The notes under the pieces: model-generated
What the model was told of the DNA's origin: nothing
The model's input: only the letters and a program-made list of their open reading frames with translations
The model's database searches: none
Part shown: one piece after another, positions 7,526 through 16,444 of the stretch
Layout: the number at the start of each line of letters is the position of its first letter
Numbering within the stretch: position 1 is the first letter of the stretch
Position numbers and translations under genes: made by a program
Source of the DNA: JAIRTY01 sp050257395
GTDB lineage: Bacteria > Actinomycetota > Actinomycetes > Streptosporangiales > Streptosporangiaceae
Direction of reading: 5' to 3'
DNA: 35,074 nucleotides
NCBI GenBank assembly: GCA_050257395.1
Contig: JBLMWU010000219.1
Span: forward strand, 1-35,074

Positions 7526-9238
7526 ATGTGCCAAGCCGGTGGCGAGCCGGAGCAGCCCGTGGGGGTAGCTGGGGCGCTGGCCATGCTGGACCGGGCCCTG
7601 GACGCGCTGGCGGGCGTGGATGCCGCATCACTGCCCGCGGCCGTGCGCGCCGACGCCTTGCGCGCGCTGGAGCGTGCCCAATCGCGGCAGACGGCAGTGC
7701 AGGCGCGGGTGCTGTCGGCGTTTATGCACCAGGACGATTGCGCGACCGACGGGCAGGGGAGTGCGAAGGCCTGGCTGCGGTGGCAGACGCGCGTCACCAG
7801 GCCCGCGGCCGGCGCCTCGATCGGGTGGGCTCGGCGGCTGGGTCAGCATCCGGGTATCGCGGCAGCGCTAGCGGGCGGGGAGTTGTCGGCGTCGTGGGCG
7901 AAGGCGGTCTGCGGGTGGACCGACCGGCTGCCCGCCAGCAGGCGCGCGGACGCGGACGCGATCCTGCTGGAAGCCGCGCGCGGAGGCGTTGACCTGAATG
8001 ACCTGGCTGGGCTGGCGCAGGAGATGTGGCGGCGTACGGCCGGACCCGACGACGCGGGTGATGACGGGTTCGCCGACCGGTATCTGAACGTGGGGGTGAC
8101 CTGGCGCGGTGCCGGCCGGGTGGACGGCGACCTGACCCCCGGCTGCACCGCAGCGTTAACGGCCGTGGTGGAGGCGCTCAGCAAGAAGACCGGCCCGGAG
8201 GATGACCGCACGGCGGCGCAGCGCCGCCACGACGCGTTAGAGGAGGCGTGCCGGCGGCTGATAGCGGCGGGGATGGTTCCCGGCCGGGCCGGGCAGCCCA
8301 TCCACCTCCAGGTACACATGACGCTGTCGCAGTTGCGGGACCTTCCCGGCGCCGCAGAGGCCGAGGCACAGTGGGCGGCGGCGCGGGCCAGCGAGCCGGG
8401 CTGGCTGACCGGGCCCGAAGCGGACGCGGCCGCATGTGACGCCACCGTCATCCCGGTCGTCTCCGGCCACCCCGACCCCGCAGCGCTGGACCACCTCACA
8501 GGCGAGCTCCTGACCGGCAGCACCAGCCCCAGCGGTGCCGGGCGCGCCGGTGCAGGCCCTGGCGACAGCAGCCACGACAACGGCCCCGACCCCGGCCAGG
8601 CTGCCGGTGCGGCACCCCCCGGTACCGCATCCGCCCGCTCTGACGTCGCCCGCACCGGCACTACGGGCACCAATGCCGCTGGCACCGGCACTGCGGGCAC
8701 CAATGCCGCTGGCACCGATGCTGCAGGCACAAGCGTCACGGGCACCGTCGCGGGGGCTGCACCTGCCGGCGCCTGCCACCCCCAGCAGCTCACCGAGGCC
8801 CGCCGACAGCGGCTGCGGCGGGCACTCGTGGGCCTAGCCGCGCAGGTGCTGTCCGGTCCCGGCGGGCTCGCGGCCCGGCTGCGCGCCGGCCTGGACGCCG
8901 AGTTGGCCACGCCCAGCCTGCCGCTGGACATCGGCACCGCCACCGACCTCATCCCCGCCCACCTGCGCCGCGCCGCCACCGCCCGCCACCGGCACTGCGC
9001 GTTCCCCGGCTGCGACCAGCCCGCCAGCGTGTGCCACCTGCACCACCTGATCCCCCGCCGCGACGGGGGGCCCACCAGCCTGGACAACCTGATGCCCTTG
9101 TGCGGCTTCCACCACCTGATCGCGATCCACCGCTGGGGCTGGAAACTGACCCTCCACCCCGACGCCACCACCACCGCCACCAGCCCCGACGGCACGCGCA
9201 CCCTGCACAGTCACGGGCCACCAGCCCAGGCCGCCTGA
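7526..9238 (+). CDS. DUF222 and HNH-endonuclease domain protein (13E12 family)
   Basis: 570 residues. The N-terminal half is the DUF222 helical domain (ALAMLDRALDALAGVDA, SWAKAVCGWTDRLPASRR). A Thr/Ala/Gly linker at about 8640-8760 carries repeats such as GTNAAGTGTAGTNAAGT. The C-terminal HNH nuclease domain is at about residues 485-535: CAFPGCDQPASVCHLHH, DGGPTSLDNLMPLC, FHH, with the Cys pairs of a structural zinc. The family is abundant in actinobacteria, spreads as dispersed copies and has no settled role; DNA cleavage is inferred from the HNH motif. ATG 7526 was chosen because AGGAGG sits 8 bases upstream; the open frame further upstream has no homology. Two TTA codons (8156, 8237) and the SOS-like box at 7452 suggest conditional expression or foreign origin. 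Confidence 0.92.
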   Translation: MCQAGGEPEQPVGVAGALAMLDRALDALAGVDAASLPAAVRADALRALERAQSRQTAVQARVLSAFMHQDDCATDGQGSAKAWLRWQTRVTRPAAGASIGWARRLGQHPGIAAALAGGELSASWAKAVCGWTDRLPASRRADADAILLEAARGGVDLNDLAGLAQEMWRRTAGPDDAGDDGFADRYLNVGVTWRGAGRVDGDLTPGCTAALTAVVEALSKKTGPEDDRTAAQRRHDALEEACRRLIAAGMVPGRAGQPIHLQVHMTLSQLRDLPGAAEAEAQWAAARASEPGWLTGPEADAAACDATVIPVVSGHPDPAALDHLTGELLTGSTSPSGAGRAGAGPGDSSHDNGPDPGQAAGAAPPGTASARSDVARTGTTGTNAAGTGTAGTNAAGTDAAGTSVTGTVAGAAPAGACHPQQLTEARRQRLRRALVGLAAQVLSGPGGLAARLRAGLDAELATPSLPLDIGTATDLIPAHLRRAATARHRHCAFPGCDQPASVCHLHHLIPRRDGGPTSLDNLMPLCGFHHLIAIHRWGWKLTLHPDATTTATSPDGTRTLHSHGPPAQAA

Positions 9239-9520
9239 CCGGCAGGCCGGCCTTGAGCAGCGGCACCTGGTGCAGGGTTTAGCGCGGACGGGGTCCGTGA
9301 TCCTGCGGTGCGTCTGGCCGGCCGACGATGCCCCGCCCGCCCGACCACGCAGATCAGCGCCGGACGCCTGGGTGCCGACGCCTCGGTGCCGCACGCCAGA
9401 GTGCCGGCCGCCAGAGTGCCGGACGCCGCCGCCCGCTGAGCGATGCCGCCCGCCGGGCGCGAGGGTGCGCTACCCAGCTCACCGCCCATGGACGATCGGC
9501 TGGGCCCGGAAGGCTCGTGG
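9239..9520. other. gap between convergent genes, no gene seen
   Basis: 282 bases between the ends of the DUF222 gene and the minus-strand module. GCCAGAGTGCCGG occurs twice at 15-base spacing (9395-9407, 9410-9422). No start with a ribosome site, domain-like reading or T-tailed terminator hairpin was found. Confidence 0.5.
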
Positions 9521-10525
9521 TCATGACCCTGCGGTCCACCTCACGGTGAGTCGGTCCAGGGCGTAGCCGAGAGCGTTCACCGTGGGCTGGATGAAGTTGT
9601 CACGGATGGTCTGCTCGGCCTGCGCCTCGGCGGTGCTGACGAGCGGGCCGGAGACCTGCGGGGCATGACGGGACTTGTAGAAGGCGATCCGCTGCGCCTG
9701 CGCGTACAGCACGGAGTCGGGGAACTGGGGCTTGATGACCACGCCGCAGCCGAGGCCGGGATACGTCCAGCTGTGCTGGCTGGCGATGGGCACGGACGGG
9801 ATGTTGTCGATCGTCACGTCGTGGACTGTCTGCGGCAGCCGGGGCCGCGGCAGCGCCATGGTGACCACTACGTGCCCCGGCTTGCCGGTCTGCGGCTGGC
9901 TGAGGACCTGCAGCTGGTAGTGCCCGGTGCCCGGCGCCCACCAGCGCGGCCCCGGATTCAGGTCGACGGTGGCGGATGCGTGACCCACGGCTGAGAAGGT
10001 GCTCGCGTACCAGCACGGCCACGGGCCGATGTTCTTCGACACCTTGTGGGTGAACACGAAGGTGAAGTTCGCCCGGCCGAGCGCCGGCCGGGAGATGCCC
10101 TCGATCTTCTGCAGCACCCACGGGCCCAGGTCGATGTTGGTCGTGGTCCCCGCCGTGACCGTCTGCCACGGCCAGGCAAGTGGGATCCGGGGGAGATGGG
10201 CGTTGATCCCGACCAGGTGGAGCGCGGCGGACAGCCCCGTCAGGGCCAGCGATGCGACGGCCCGGCGGAAGACCAGCACGACTACCGTCACGGCAGCGCC
10301 CCACGTGACCCACGGCGAGATGCGACGGCGCGGGCGGGGTTCAGGTGGTGGCGCGCCCGCCCGTTCGGCCAGCAGCACCCCGCCCGCCGGCCGGGCGGCA
10401 GCTTCGCCGCTGCGGTATGGGGTTTCCCCAGGCTGCACGGCCCCAGCACGGTAGCGGGCAGGCTCTCGCCGGGCGGGCCTGCTCGTGGTGAGCATGCCGG
10501 CGAGCAGGAGCAGGAGACGGATCAA
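9521..10525 (-). CDS. membrane protein of unknown function, third gene of the envelope module
   Basis: 334 residues if TTG 10525 is the start; it directly follows GGTGGAGA, and the upstream in-frame stretch overlaps the coding end of the preceding gene. ATG 10495 is the alternative. After a basic, Pro-rich N-terminus come one or two membrane segments (about 71-87 and 89-106, WVTWGAAVTVVVLVF and ASLALTGLSAALHLVG). A ~225-residue outer domain follows with WPWQTVTAGTTTNIDLGPWV, THKVSKNIGPWPCWY, HSWTYPGLGCGVVIKPQFPD and a helical C-terminus. I do not recognise a named family; similar proteins seem to occur beside other secreted hydrolases in actinomycetes, but that is memory only. It is transcribed last after 14220-15722 and 10560-14147 with 34 bases between. 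A role in cell-envelope assembly or DNA/protein export is a guess. Confidence 0.8.
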   Translation of the reverse strand: MIRLLLLLAGMLTTSRPARREPARYRAGAVQPGETPYRSGEAAARPAGGVLLAERAGAPPPEPRPRRRISPWVTWGAAVTVVVLVFRRAVASLALTGLSAALHLVGINAHLPRIPLAWPWQTVTAGTTTNIDLGPWVLQKIEGISRPALGRANFTFVFTHKVSKNIGPWPCWYASTFSAVGHASATVDLNPGPRWWAPGTGHYQLQVLSQPQTGKPGHVVVTMALPRPRLPQTVHDVTIDNIPSVPIASQHSWTYPGLGCGVVIKPQFPDSVLYAQAQRIAFYKSRHAPQVSGPLVSTAEAQAEQTIRDNFIQPTVNALGYALDRLTVRWTAGS

Positions 10526-10559
10526 CTCTCCACCTTCTTTCTCTCGGGTGTCACTGGGG

Positions 10560-13500
10560 CTAGACGGTGGCCGGGTACTTGAGGCACAGCGCGACCGGCA
10601 CCGCTCCGAAAGGCATGCGGAACCGGGTGCCCGGCTTGTCCGGCGCATTGGGGTCATCGATGTTCGGCCAGCGCATCTTCAGGCGCTGCGCGGTGAGGCC
10701 GGCGACGGAGTACGGGAACTCCATGGCAGAGGTGTGGTGCGCCTTGAGCAGGCCGCCCCAGCGGAACGCCGCGAACACCTGCGCCAGTTCGTCGACGGAC
10801 AGGTCACGCCCGGAGGCGACGTCGATCCCGTAGACAGCCCGTGGCAGGTTCACCAGGTCAGCCGCGCACTGTCCCAGCGCCTCGCCCTTGGTCCAGTAGA
10901 TGGTTCCGTCAGGATTGCGGGTGCCGAGTTTTTCGCCGCGCACCGGTGAATGGCGCGGCCGCGCTTCGCACTGCATCCAGTCACAGGCGGCCAGCAGCTC
11001 CCAGCGAACACCGGTCAGGCTGGCTACCTCCCGGTACAGCGGCTCTTGGCGCAGCAGCGGGACCCTGGCCATCGCCGTGAACGCGGTCCGCACTGATGGG
11101 GGCAGCGGTGTCTTGTAGCGGACCGCCCGGCCACGCGCCGGGCGGGAAGGGGCCCGCCGCCCCGCGGGTGGTGACGCCGGCCGGCTGGCCGGTGCGGTCA
11201 TCTGGATCGCTGCGGCCGTCTGCACCTCCGGGGCAGCGTCACCGGCGGTGCGGCTGGGGGCCCGCGCCGCTGGGCCATTGGCTGCCCGCGCGGGCCGCGG
11301 CCCGGTGGCGGCTGTCGTTCCGGTCGCCGGCGCCACCGGGGTGCCCGGGATACGCGGCTGGGAGGCTGCCGTCGATCCGGTCCTGCCACCGGCCGTCGGA
11401 GGCTGGCTAGAGCGGGGGAAATTCGCGGCCATGCGCGGGGACTGCGCAGCCGGGTGCCGGCGCTGGCGCGGGGCGGCGTGTGCGGCCGACGCGTGAGCTC
11501 CGCCCCGTGGAGTGGCTGAGGGCTGTACGGCGGCCGCTGCCCGAGAATCGCCCGGGGCATACACCCCTGGAATGTCCGGTGCCGAGCCGGGTGGTCGCTG
11601 AGCAAGGGGCGGGGACGCAGCGGACGCGGCGCCACGTGAGCGAGGCGATTGCAGCGGGGCTGCGTTGGCTGGGGCTGCGTTGGCTGGGGCTGCGTTGGCT
11701 GGGGCTGCGCCGGGCGCTGGAGGGGTGGACGGCGGCGGGAAGGGACTTACGCCGCTGGCTGCGGGAGACAGGGGGACGATCGGCGGGGTGGGAGATGGGC
11801 TCGCACCTGACTGTGCGGGGGAGGCGGCTGGACCGTCAGGTGTGGGGGACGGCGCACCGGAAGGTGCGGGGGACGGCATCGTGAGTGACGGAGCGGGGGA
11901 CGGCGCCGGGCTGGTGGGGCCCGCACCCGGGGAAGCCGCACCAGAGGGGGCCGCACCGGAGGAGGCCGCACCGGAGGACGCCGCACTCGAGGGGGCCGCA
12001 CCAGAGGAGGCGGCACCCGAGGAAGCGGTCCCGGCGGGAACTCGGGTCGTCGCGTCATAGCGGTACAGGTCGTACCGCTTCATGATGGCGATGATCTTCG
12101 CGCCGTAGCCGGGATCGGTCGCGTAGACGCCTGTGAGCGCGGTGGCGAACGCGTCTGGATCCTGGCGCACTGCCATGGCCCGCTGGTAGTAGCCGCTGGT
12201 CGCCAGCAGCTGCCCGTGGTCCTCGATGCTCTGGGCAGCATCGCGGTACGCGCGGAACGGGCTGACCACCGTGACCCACCGGCCATTCACGTACTCCTGC
12301 GTCGGCAGCGGGTCGCTGCCCGCCGGGCCGGTCCCCTTGATGCCGAACAGGTTGTGGTCACGGGTCGCGAGACTGCTGAGACCCCAGCCGGACTCGTCGA
12401 TCGCCTGGGCGATGGTGACGGAGGCGGGCACGCCGTAGCGGCGCTGCGCGGCGACAGCCCCCGGCGCCACCGAGCGGATGAACGCCTCCTGGGCCGCCGT
12501 GTCGTGCACCGGGGAGGCAGGCAGCGACGGCTCGTGCCGCCCGTACTGCCCGGCGGAGGCCGCGGCTGACCGTCCGTCGCCGTGACCTGCTGTTCCATGG
12601 CCTGACGGCTGGGCCGGTGCGGACCCGGCACCGGCGGACAGGACCGCGGTGACCAGGCCGGGGATGGCGGTCCCGCCCACCGCCGTTCCGGGCGCGTCAC
12701 CGGTGCCGGTGAAGCCAGCTCCGGGCACGTCCGCGCTGACCGGGCCGGCTGCGGGTGCCGGGCTCCCGGTCAGGGCCGCGCTGTCGGCCGGGTGATGAGC
12801 ATGGCCAGCCCCGGGTGCCGAGCCGGCAGGTGCGCCGCCGCCGGCGGGGCTGGCGGGCAGGCCAGGGATGGCTGGTTCGGCAGCCGGTGGGACACGCCCT
12901 GCTGTGCTGGCGCCCGTACCGGGGGTCTGTGCGCCAGTGGAGACGGGGCCTTGGGTTGCCGCGCCCGCAACTGCCCGCCCAGGTGGTGACGGGGATGCGG
13001 ACGGAGCCGGTGGGTCCGGGCGTGAGGTGGCCGGGGTGGACGCGGGTGGGGCAGGAGCAGGCGCAGGCGGGCTCGTCAGGTGCGGGCTGTGCGCAGACGT
13101 ATTCGGTGGCTTTGACTGTGCTGGGCTTGATCCGGTTCGGCCGGCTGCTGCCTCCGGTGCTGCCTGGGTGGACTGCGGTGGGCCGGGCGTCACGATGCCG
13201 GGGATCGCCGCGGTGGACCCATCAGGCGCTGGCGCGGCCGAGGCGGATCCTGCGGGAGATGCCGGCGGGCTGGCCGGCACTGGGCTCGTCGGCGTGGGGC
13301 TGGTCGGAGCAGGGTTGGCCGGCGCGGGGCTGGACGCGGCCGGGGTGGGCGATGCCGGAGTGGTGGGCTGCGGAGACGGCGGCCGGTGGTGGTCACGGGA
13401 TGCCGGCGGGCTGGTGTGCCCATCCGCGCCGGGCACGCCGTCGATGGCGCCGTTGTTCACGAAGCCGGCGACGCCCTGCGCGGCCAGCGGGTCGCGGTAC

Positions 13501-14147
13501 TCGTGGGCGTTGACAGAGAAGTCCGGCAGCGAGTCGCCGCCGACGGTGTTCAGGACACCGTGCCGGTAACTCGTGATCACCTCGACGTGGCCGTCGAACA
13601 TGACCCAGTCGCCGGGCAGGGGCCGGTAGCCGCTGTCGAGCGGGTGCCAGCGGTGATGAGCGATCGCGTCCTGCACGATGGAGGTGATGCCCGGCGAGTC
13701 CGGGTTCGGGTCGACCCGCACATCGGCCCACTTGTGCAGCGGCCACGGATAGGACGTGCCACCGGTGACCCAGCTGTGCTGGCCGACCACCTGGGCGGCC
13801 AGTTCCAGCGTCAGGCTGGCGAACGCCGCACACGAGGCGCCGTGGTCGACGCCGTCGATGCTGTCCCGTTGCCAGATGATCGCCTCCATCTCGGCCGGGG
13901 TCCTGGTCCCGGCCATCCGCAGGTAGTACCTGGAGACGTTGACAATGGCCGAGCGCAGCATCGAGTCGCTGGCGGCCGGCCGGTGCGCTTCCTGATCCAG
14001 GGCCAGCAGGTGGATCGGCACCTGGCCGGGTGCCTTGATGTCGGCCGCCGCGTGCGGCACGAAGGAGAACCCGGTTATCGCACCGCCGGCGCTGACGCTC
14101 ACGAGCGCAGTCACCTGCTGCCACCATGGCCGGCCGGCGGTATTCAT
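10560..14147 (-). CDS. exported multidomain peptidoglycan hydrolase: CHAP, glucosaminidase and a third lysozyme-like domain
   Basis: 1195 residues. ATG 14147 follows GGAGGGGG closely. Residues 1-35 look like a signal peptide or anchor ending in PHAAA. CHAP-type peptidase/amidase domain: about 60-235, Cys106 (ASCAAFASL), His187 (FDGHVEVI), closing with GVAGFVNNG. After ~300 residues of Pro/Ala/Ser linker comes a FlgJ/GsmA-type glucosaminidase domain, about 546-697 (SVTIAQAIDESGWGLSSLA with catalytic Glu585, NLFGIKG, FRAYRDAAQSIEDHGQLL, YGAKIIAIMKRYDL). A second linker has SSGAA and PANAA repeats. The C-terminal domain, about 1007-1195 (WELLAACDWMQCEARPRHS, candidate Glu1061; WGGLLKAHH), resembles lysozyme-like transglycosylase folds but is unproven. 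It would cut both stem peptides and glycan strands outside the membrane. The membrane-protein genes either side suggest a machine crossing the wall. Confidence 0.88.
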   Translation of the reverse strand: MNTAGRPWWQQVTALVSVSAGGAITGFSFVPHAAADIKAPGQVPIHLLALDQEAHRPAASDSMLRSAIVNVSRYYLRMAGTRTPAEMEAIIWQRDSIDGVDHGASCAAFASLTLELAAQVVGQHSWVTGGTSYPWPLHKWADVRVDPNPDSPGITSIVQDAIAHHRWHPLDSGYRPLPGDWVMFDGHVEVITSYRHGVLNTVGGDSLPDFSVNAHEYRDPLAAQGVAGFVNNGAIDGVPGADGHTSPPASRDHHRPPSPQPTTPASPTPAASSPAPANPAPTSPTPTSPVPASPPASPAGSASAAPAPDGSTAAIPGIVTPGPPQSTQAAPEAAAGRTGSSPAQSKPPNTSAHSPHLTSPPAPAPAPPASTPATSRPDPPAPSASPSPPGRAVAGAATQGPVSTGAQTPGTGASTAGRVPPAAEPAIPGLPASPAGGGAPAGSAPGAGHAHHPADSAALTGSPAPAAGPVSADVPGAGFTGTGDAPGTAVGGTAIPGLVTAVLSAGAGSAPAQPSGHGTAGHGDGRSAAASAGQYGRHEPSLPASPVHDTAAQEAFIRSVAPGAVAAQRRYGVPASVTIAQAIDESGWGLSSLATRDHNLFGIKGTGPAGSDPLPTQEYVNGRWVTVVSPFRAYRDAAQSIEDHGQLLATSGYYQRAMAVRQDPDAFATALTGVYATDPGYGAKIIAIMKRYDLYRYDATTRVPAGTASSGAASSGAAPSSAASSGAASSGAAPSGAASPGAGPTSPAPSPAPSLTMPSPAPSGAPSPTPDGPAASPAQSGASPSPTPPIVPLSPAASGVSPFPPPSTPPAPGAAPANAAPANAAPANAAPLQSPRSRGAASAASPPLAQRPPGSAPDIPGVYAPGDSRAAAAVQPSATPRGGAHASAAHAAPRQRRHPAAQSPRMAANFPRSSQPPTAGGRTGSTAASQPRIPGTPVAPATGTTAATGPRPARAANGPAARAPSRTAGDAAPEVQTAAAIQMTAPASRPASPPAGRRAPSRPARGRAVRYKTPLPPSVRTAFTAMARVPLLRQEPLYREVASLTGVRWELLAACDWMQCEARPRHSPVRGEKLGTRNPDGTIYWTKGEALGQCAADLVNLPRAVYGIDVASGRDLSVDELAQVFAAFRWGGLLKAHHTSAMEFPYSVAGLTAQRLKMRWPNIDDPNAPDKPGTRFRMPFGAVPVALCLKYPATV
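11655..11710. repeat. 15-bp tandem repeats inside the peptidoglycan hydrolase gene
   Basis: About three copies of GCTGCGTTGGCTGGG in a row encode the PANAA units of the second linker. Nearby, 11930-12030 holds degenerate GGGGCCGCACCAGAG-like units encoding SSGAA. Linker length is likely to vary between strains. Confidence 0.7.
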
Positions 14148-14219
14148 TGGTCCCCCTCCTTCCTGGCTGCGGCGCGATCAGCGGCATCACCGCCGGTCCT
14201 GGCCGGGTTCTCGCCGCCG

Positions 14220-15722
14220 CTAGCGGTGCCCTGCCTGCGAGCGCTTGAGGATCGCCTGGACCTGCGGGTCGCCGGGGTTCTTGGCGTTCGCGAACAGCAC
14301 CGCGGCATCCTGCGCGACCGCCGGCGAGGCATTGACCACCCACCGCTGGAAGACGTCCGCGACCAGGGCGGCCTGCCCTGCCGGAGCAGTCATCGGCCGG
14401 GCGCAGACAGCCGGGAAGCCGCTGCGCGTGGTGAGCGCCGCCGAGCCCGTGTAGCGCAGGCAGTTGGCTGCGTCGCTCTCCAGCCCTGGCTGCACCACCG
14501 GATTGCCAGCGGTACTGGTCACCGTCGCCCCGCCGACGATGTTGTTGATCGCCCGCGCGGCGACCTGCATGCTGTCGACCGGGTTGGCCGGGTCGTAGGG
14601 GTGATGCAGGTTCAGCGACCAGGCGAGGGCGCCACCCTGGGCGCGGGTGATCGGCTCCAGTCCCATCCGCCCCGTCCGCGGGTCGGCGAAGCCCGGGTTC
14701 CCGCCGCTGGTCAGCAGCGCGAACACCCAGAGGATCTGCCGGCTGGACTTCGCGCACGCGAAGTTGACCTGCCCCGGCTCCGACTTGACGTCCGGGTTCT
14801 GGCAGGCGCGGGCGGCCTCGCTCTGCATGACCGCCACGCTCGGCGGCCACGACGCTGACCCGCCCGCGACCGTCGCCACAAGAATGATCACGATCACCAG
14901 TGCCAGGGCAGCCCCGGCAGCCACCGCCAGCTTGCCCCCGCGCGACCAGCCCCGTTCGTACGCGCTCGGCCGGCCCTGGCCGACGAGGATCTCCGTGCGC
15001 TGCTCTGCCGCGTCCAGTTCCTCGGCCCAGGGCAGGTCCGCGTTCTCGTCATCCGGATCGGCATCCGAGGCGGCCGCATGTCCGCCCTCGTCCACCGGGC
15101 CATACCCGGCTTCTGGGTCGCCGTCTGTCGCGAACGCCGGATACCTAGCCCCGTCGGCCACCGGCTCCCGCCGCCCGTCATGGCCGTGGACACGCACGCC
15201 GGACCGGCCGTTCACGGCCGGGTCCGGGCTGCCGTCCAGGTCGCGGTGGTCGTGGAGATCGCCCAGCGTGATGGGCGTGCGGCCGTAATAGCCGGGTTCG
15301 GCACCGTCGTCATCAGCAGACCCGTACCAGGGGTCGCCGTACCCGGGCGCCTCATCGGGGTCGGTGCCGTCGTCATCGGCCCAATCGCCGGCCGCCTCCC
15401 AGGCAACGGCGCGGTCGTCGGCGACTGCCCGGTCATCGGCAACGGCCCAGCCGTCAGCGGGACCGTCGTCATCGGCCGGGCCACCGGGCGGACCGCCGTA
15501 GCCGGCCGCGGCGCCAGCGTCCGCCGGGCCGGCGGTCCACAGGGCGCTGGCGAACGGGGCCCGGGCGGGCCGCGGGCGGTGCGGCGGGCGGTGCGGCGAG
15601 CGGCCGCGCTCGCGCCCCTGGGACAGGCGCGTCAGCTCACTCAGCCGGCGTTCGAGTGCTGCTGCTTCTTCCCTCAGGTCAGCCAGGCTGAGGCGGATGT
15701 CGTGTTCGGGCTGCGGGTTCAC
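14220..15722 (-). CDS. single-pass membrane protein with conserved outer domain, first gene of the envelope module
   Basis: 500 residues, GTG 15722 after GAGGTGAGA. The N-terminus has a short coiled coil (about 12-33, LADLREEAAALERRLSELTR). An acidic low-complexity cytoplasmic region follows (about 60-240, DDDG and AVADDRAVADD repeats), then one membrane helix (about 264-286). The ~210-residue outer domain contains Cys pairs and ordered motifs (FACAKSSRQILWVFALLTSG, DPRTGRMGLEPITRAQGGAL, LESDAANCLRYTG). I do not recognise the family. The repeated MGLEPITRAQGG and INNIVGG segments look like a helical, possibly lysozyme-related or scaffold domain, without a visible catalytic site. It is the first gene of the minus-strand run 15722 to 9521, with 72 bases to the hydrolase gene. 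A membrane scaffold or regulator for the wall hydrolase is the simplest reading. Confidence 0.85.
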   Translation of the reverse strand: MNPQPEHDIRLSLADLREEAAALERRLSELTRLSQGRERGRSPHRPPHRPRPARAPFASALWTAGPADAGAAAGYGGPPGGPADDDGPADGWAVADDRAVADDRAVAWEAAGDWADDDGTDPDEAPGYGDPWYGSADDDGAEPGYYGRTPITLGDLHDHRDLDGSPDPAVNGRSGVRVHGHDGRREPVADGARYPAFATDGDPEAGYGPVDEGGHAAASDADPDDENADLPWAEELDAAEQRTEILVGQGRPSAYERGWSRGGKLAVAAGAALALVIVIILVATVAGGSASWPPSVAVMQSEAARACQNPDVKSEPGQVNFACAKSSRQILWVFALLTSGGNPGFADPRTGRMGLEPITRAQGGALAWSLNLHHPYDPANPVDSMQVAARAINNIVGGATVTSTAGNPVVQPGLESDAANCLRYTGSAALTTRSGFPAVCARPMTAPAGQAALVADVFQRWVVNASPAVAQDAAVLFANAKNPGDPQVQAILKRSQAGHR

Positions 15723-15929
15723 TTTCTCACCTCACCGAGCGCACGGGGTCGGGCGTGTGCAGACCTCCCGGCGGCCGCGGGCATGCGGCCTCCGTGAGGC
15801 ATGTGATCTGCGGGGGGAAGCGAGCGATGCACGCCGCAGACGGCGGTGGCGGGGACACCACGGCCACGGCCGCCTATCGTGGCGGCGAGTCCGTGGCCTG
15901 CCCCGGCCGGGGCCGGAGCGGGTGCCCGG

Positions 15930-15952
15930 CGGCAGGCCAGGGCAGCCTGCCG
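15930..15952. other. GC hairpin in the 15723-16444 gap
   Basis: CGGCAGGC (15930-15937) and GCCTGCCG (15945-15952) form a perfect 8-bp stem with a 7-base loop. There is no T-tract, so a terminator role is doubtful. The surrounding 722-base gap has no convincing gene on either strand. Confidence 0.35.
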
Positions 15953-16037
15953 GGCGGGTCATGCCACGCCATCCAGCAGCCAGCGCCCCCGCAGGGCTGG
16001 CCGCGGGACGCGCCTGGTGCCTTCCTCCCGTCCGCCG

Positions 16038-16062
16038 GCCGGGATCGGAGTCCGATCCCGGC
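16038..16062. promoter_or_regulatory. 25-bp perfect palindrome, probable operator
   Basis: GCCGGGATCGGA (16038-16049), one central G, then TCCGATCCCGGC (16051-16062). The 12-bp arms are perfect. A one-base loop cannot form a good RNA hairpin, so a dimeric DNA-binding protein is the likelier reader. It lies 31 bases from the AT-rich 16-mer pair at 16093-16149. Confidence 0.55.
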
Positions 16063-16092
16063 GGTGGTGGCATCCAGGCGCATGCCTGCTAT

Positions 16093-16149
16093 TAGAACAC
16101 ATGTACGACTCAGATGTGAAGCTGGGCCGCTTGTAGAATACCTGTTCGA
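16093..16149. promoter_or_regulatory. two related SOS-box-like 16-mers in an AT-rich island
   Basis: TAGAACACATGTACGA (16093-16108) and TAGAATACCTGTTCGA (16134-16149) agree at 13 of 16 bases, sit 41 bases apart centre to centre, and each differs from the SOS box TCGAAC-N4-GTTCGA at two positions. The island is far less GC-rich than its surroundings. The nearest genes start 371 bases left (15722, minus) and 296 bases right (16445, plus), so the target is uncertain. Confidence 0.45.
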
Positions 16150-16444
16150 TACGACAGTTTCGAAGATGCCCGTGCTGCCTGCGGCGGGGCGGAGGCCCTG
16201 TCCCAGCAGTCACGCCGGTCCCAGCAGCCCCCGGCGCCGGACCCCGGCCGGGGGCCCTAGACCGTTTGACCGGCCCTGCGGGCGGAGGGCACGATCGCAG
16301 GTGAGATTCTGGACGGCGCCGGCCCCGCGCAGCCCCCGTTCCCCATCATGACCCTCACGGGCGGCTGGCGGCGGCCCACAGACGCGCGGCAGTCGGGTTG
16401 ACGGCTTCGCGGGCGGCAGCCCGCGGGCGGGAGGAGTTGATCGC

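Noticed and set aside
15874..16083. 69-residue minus-strand frame starting 10 bases from the AT-rich operator pair
   Set aside because: The location is tempting, but there is no ribosome site, the palindrome lies inside it, and the protein looks like random GC-rich translation.
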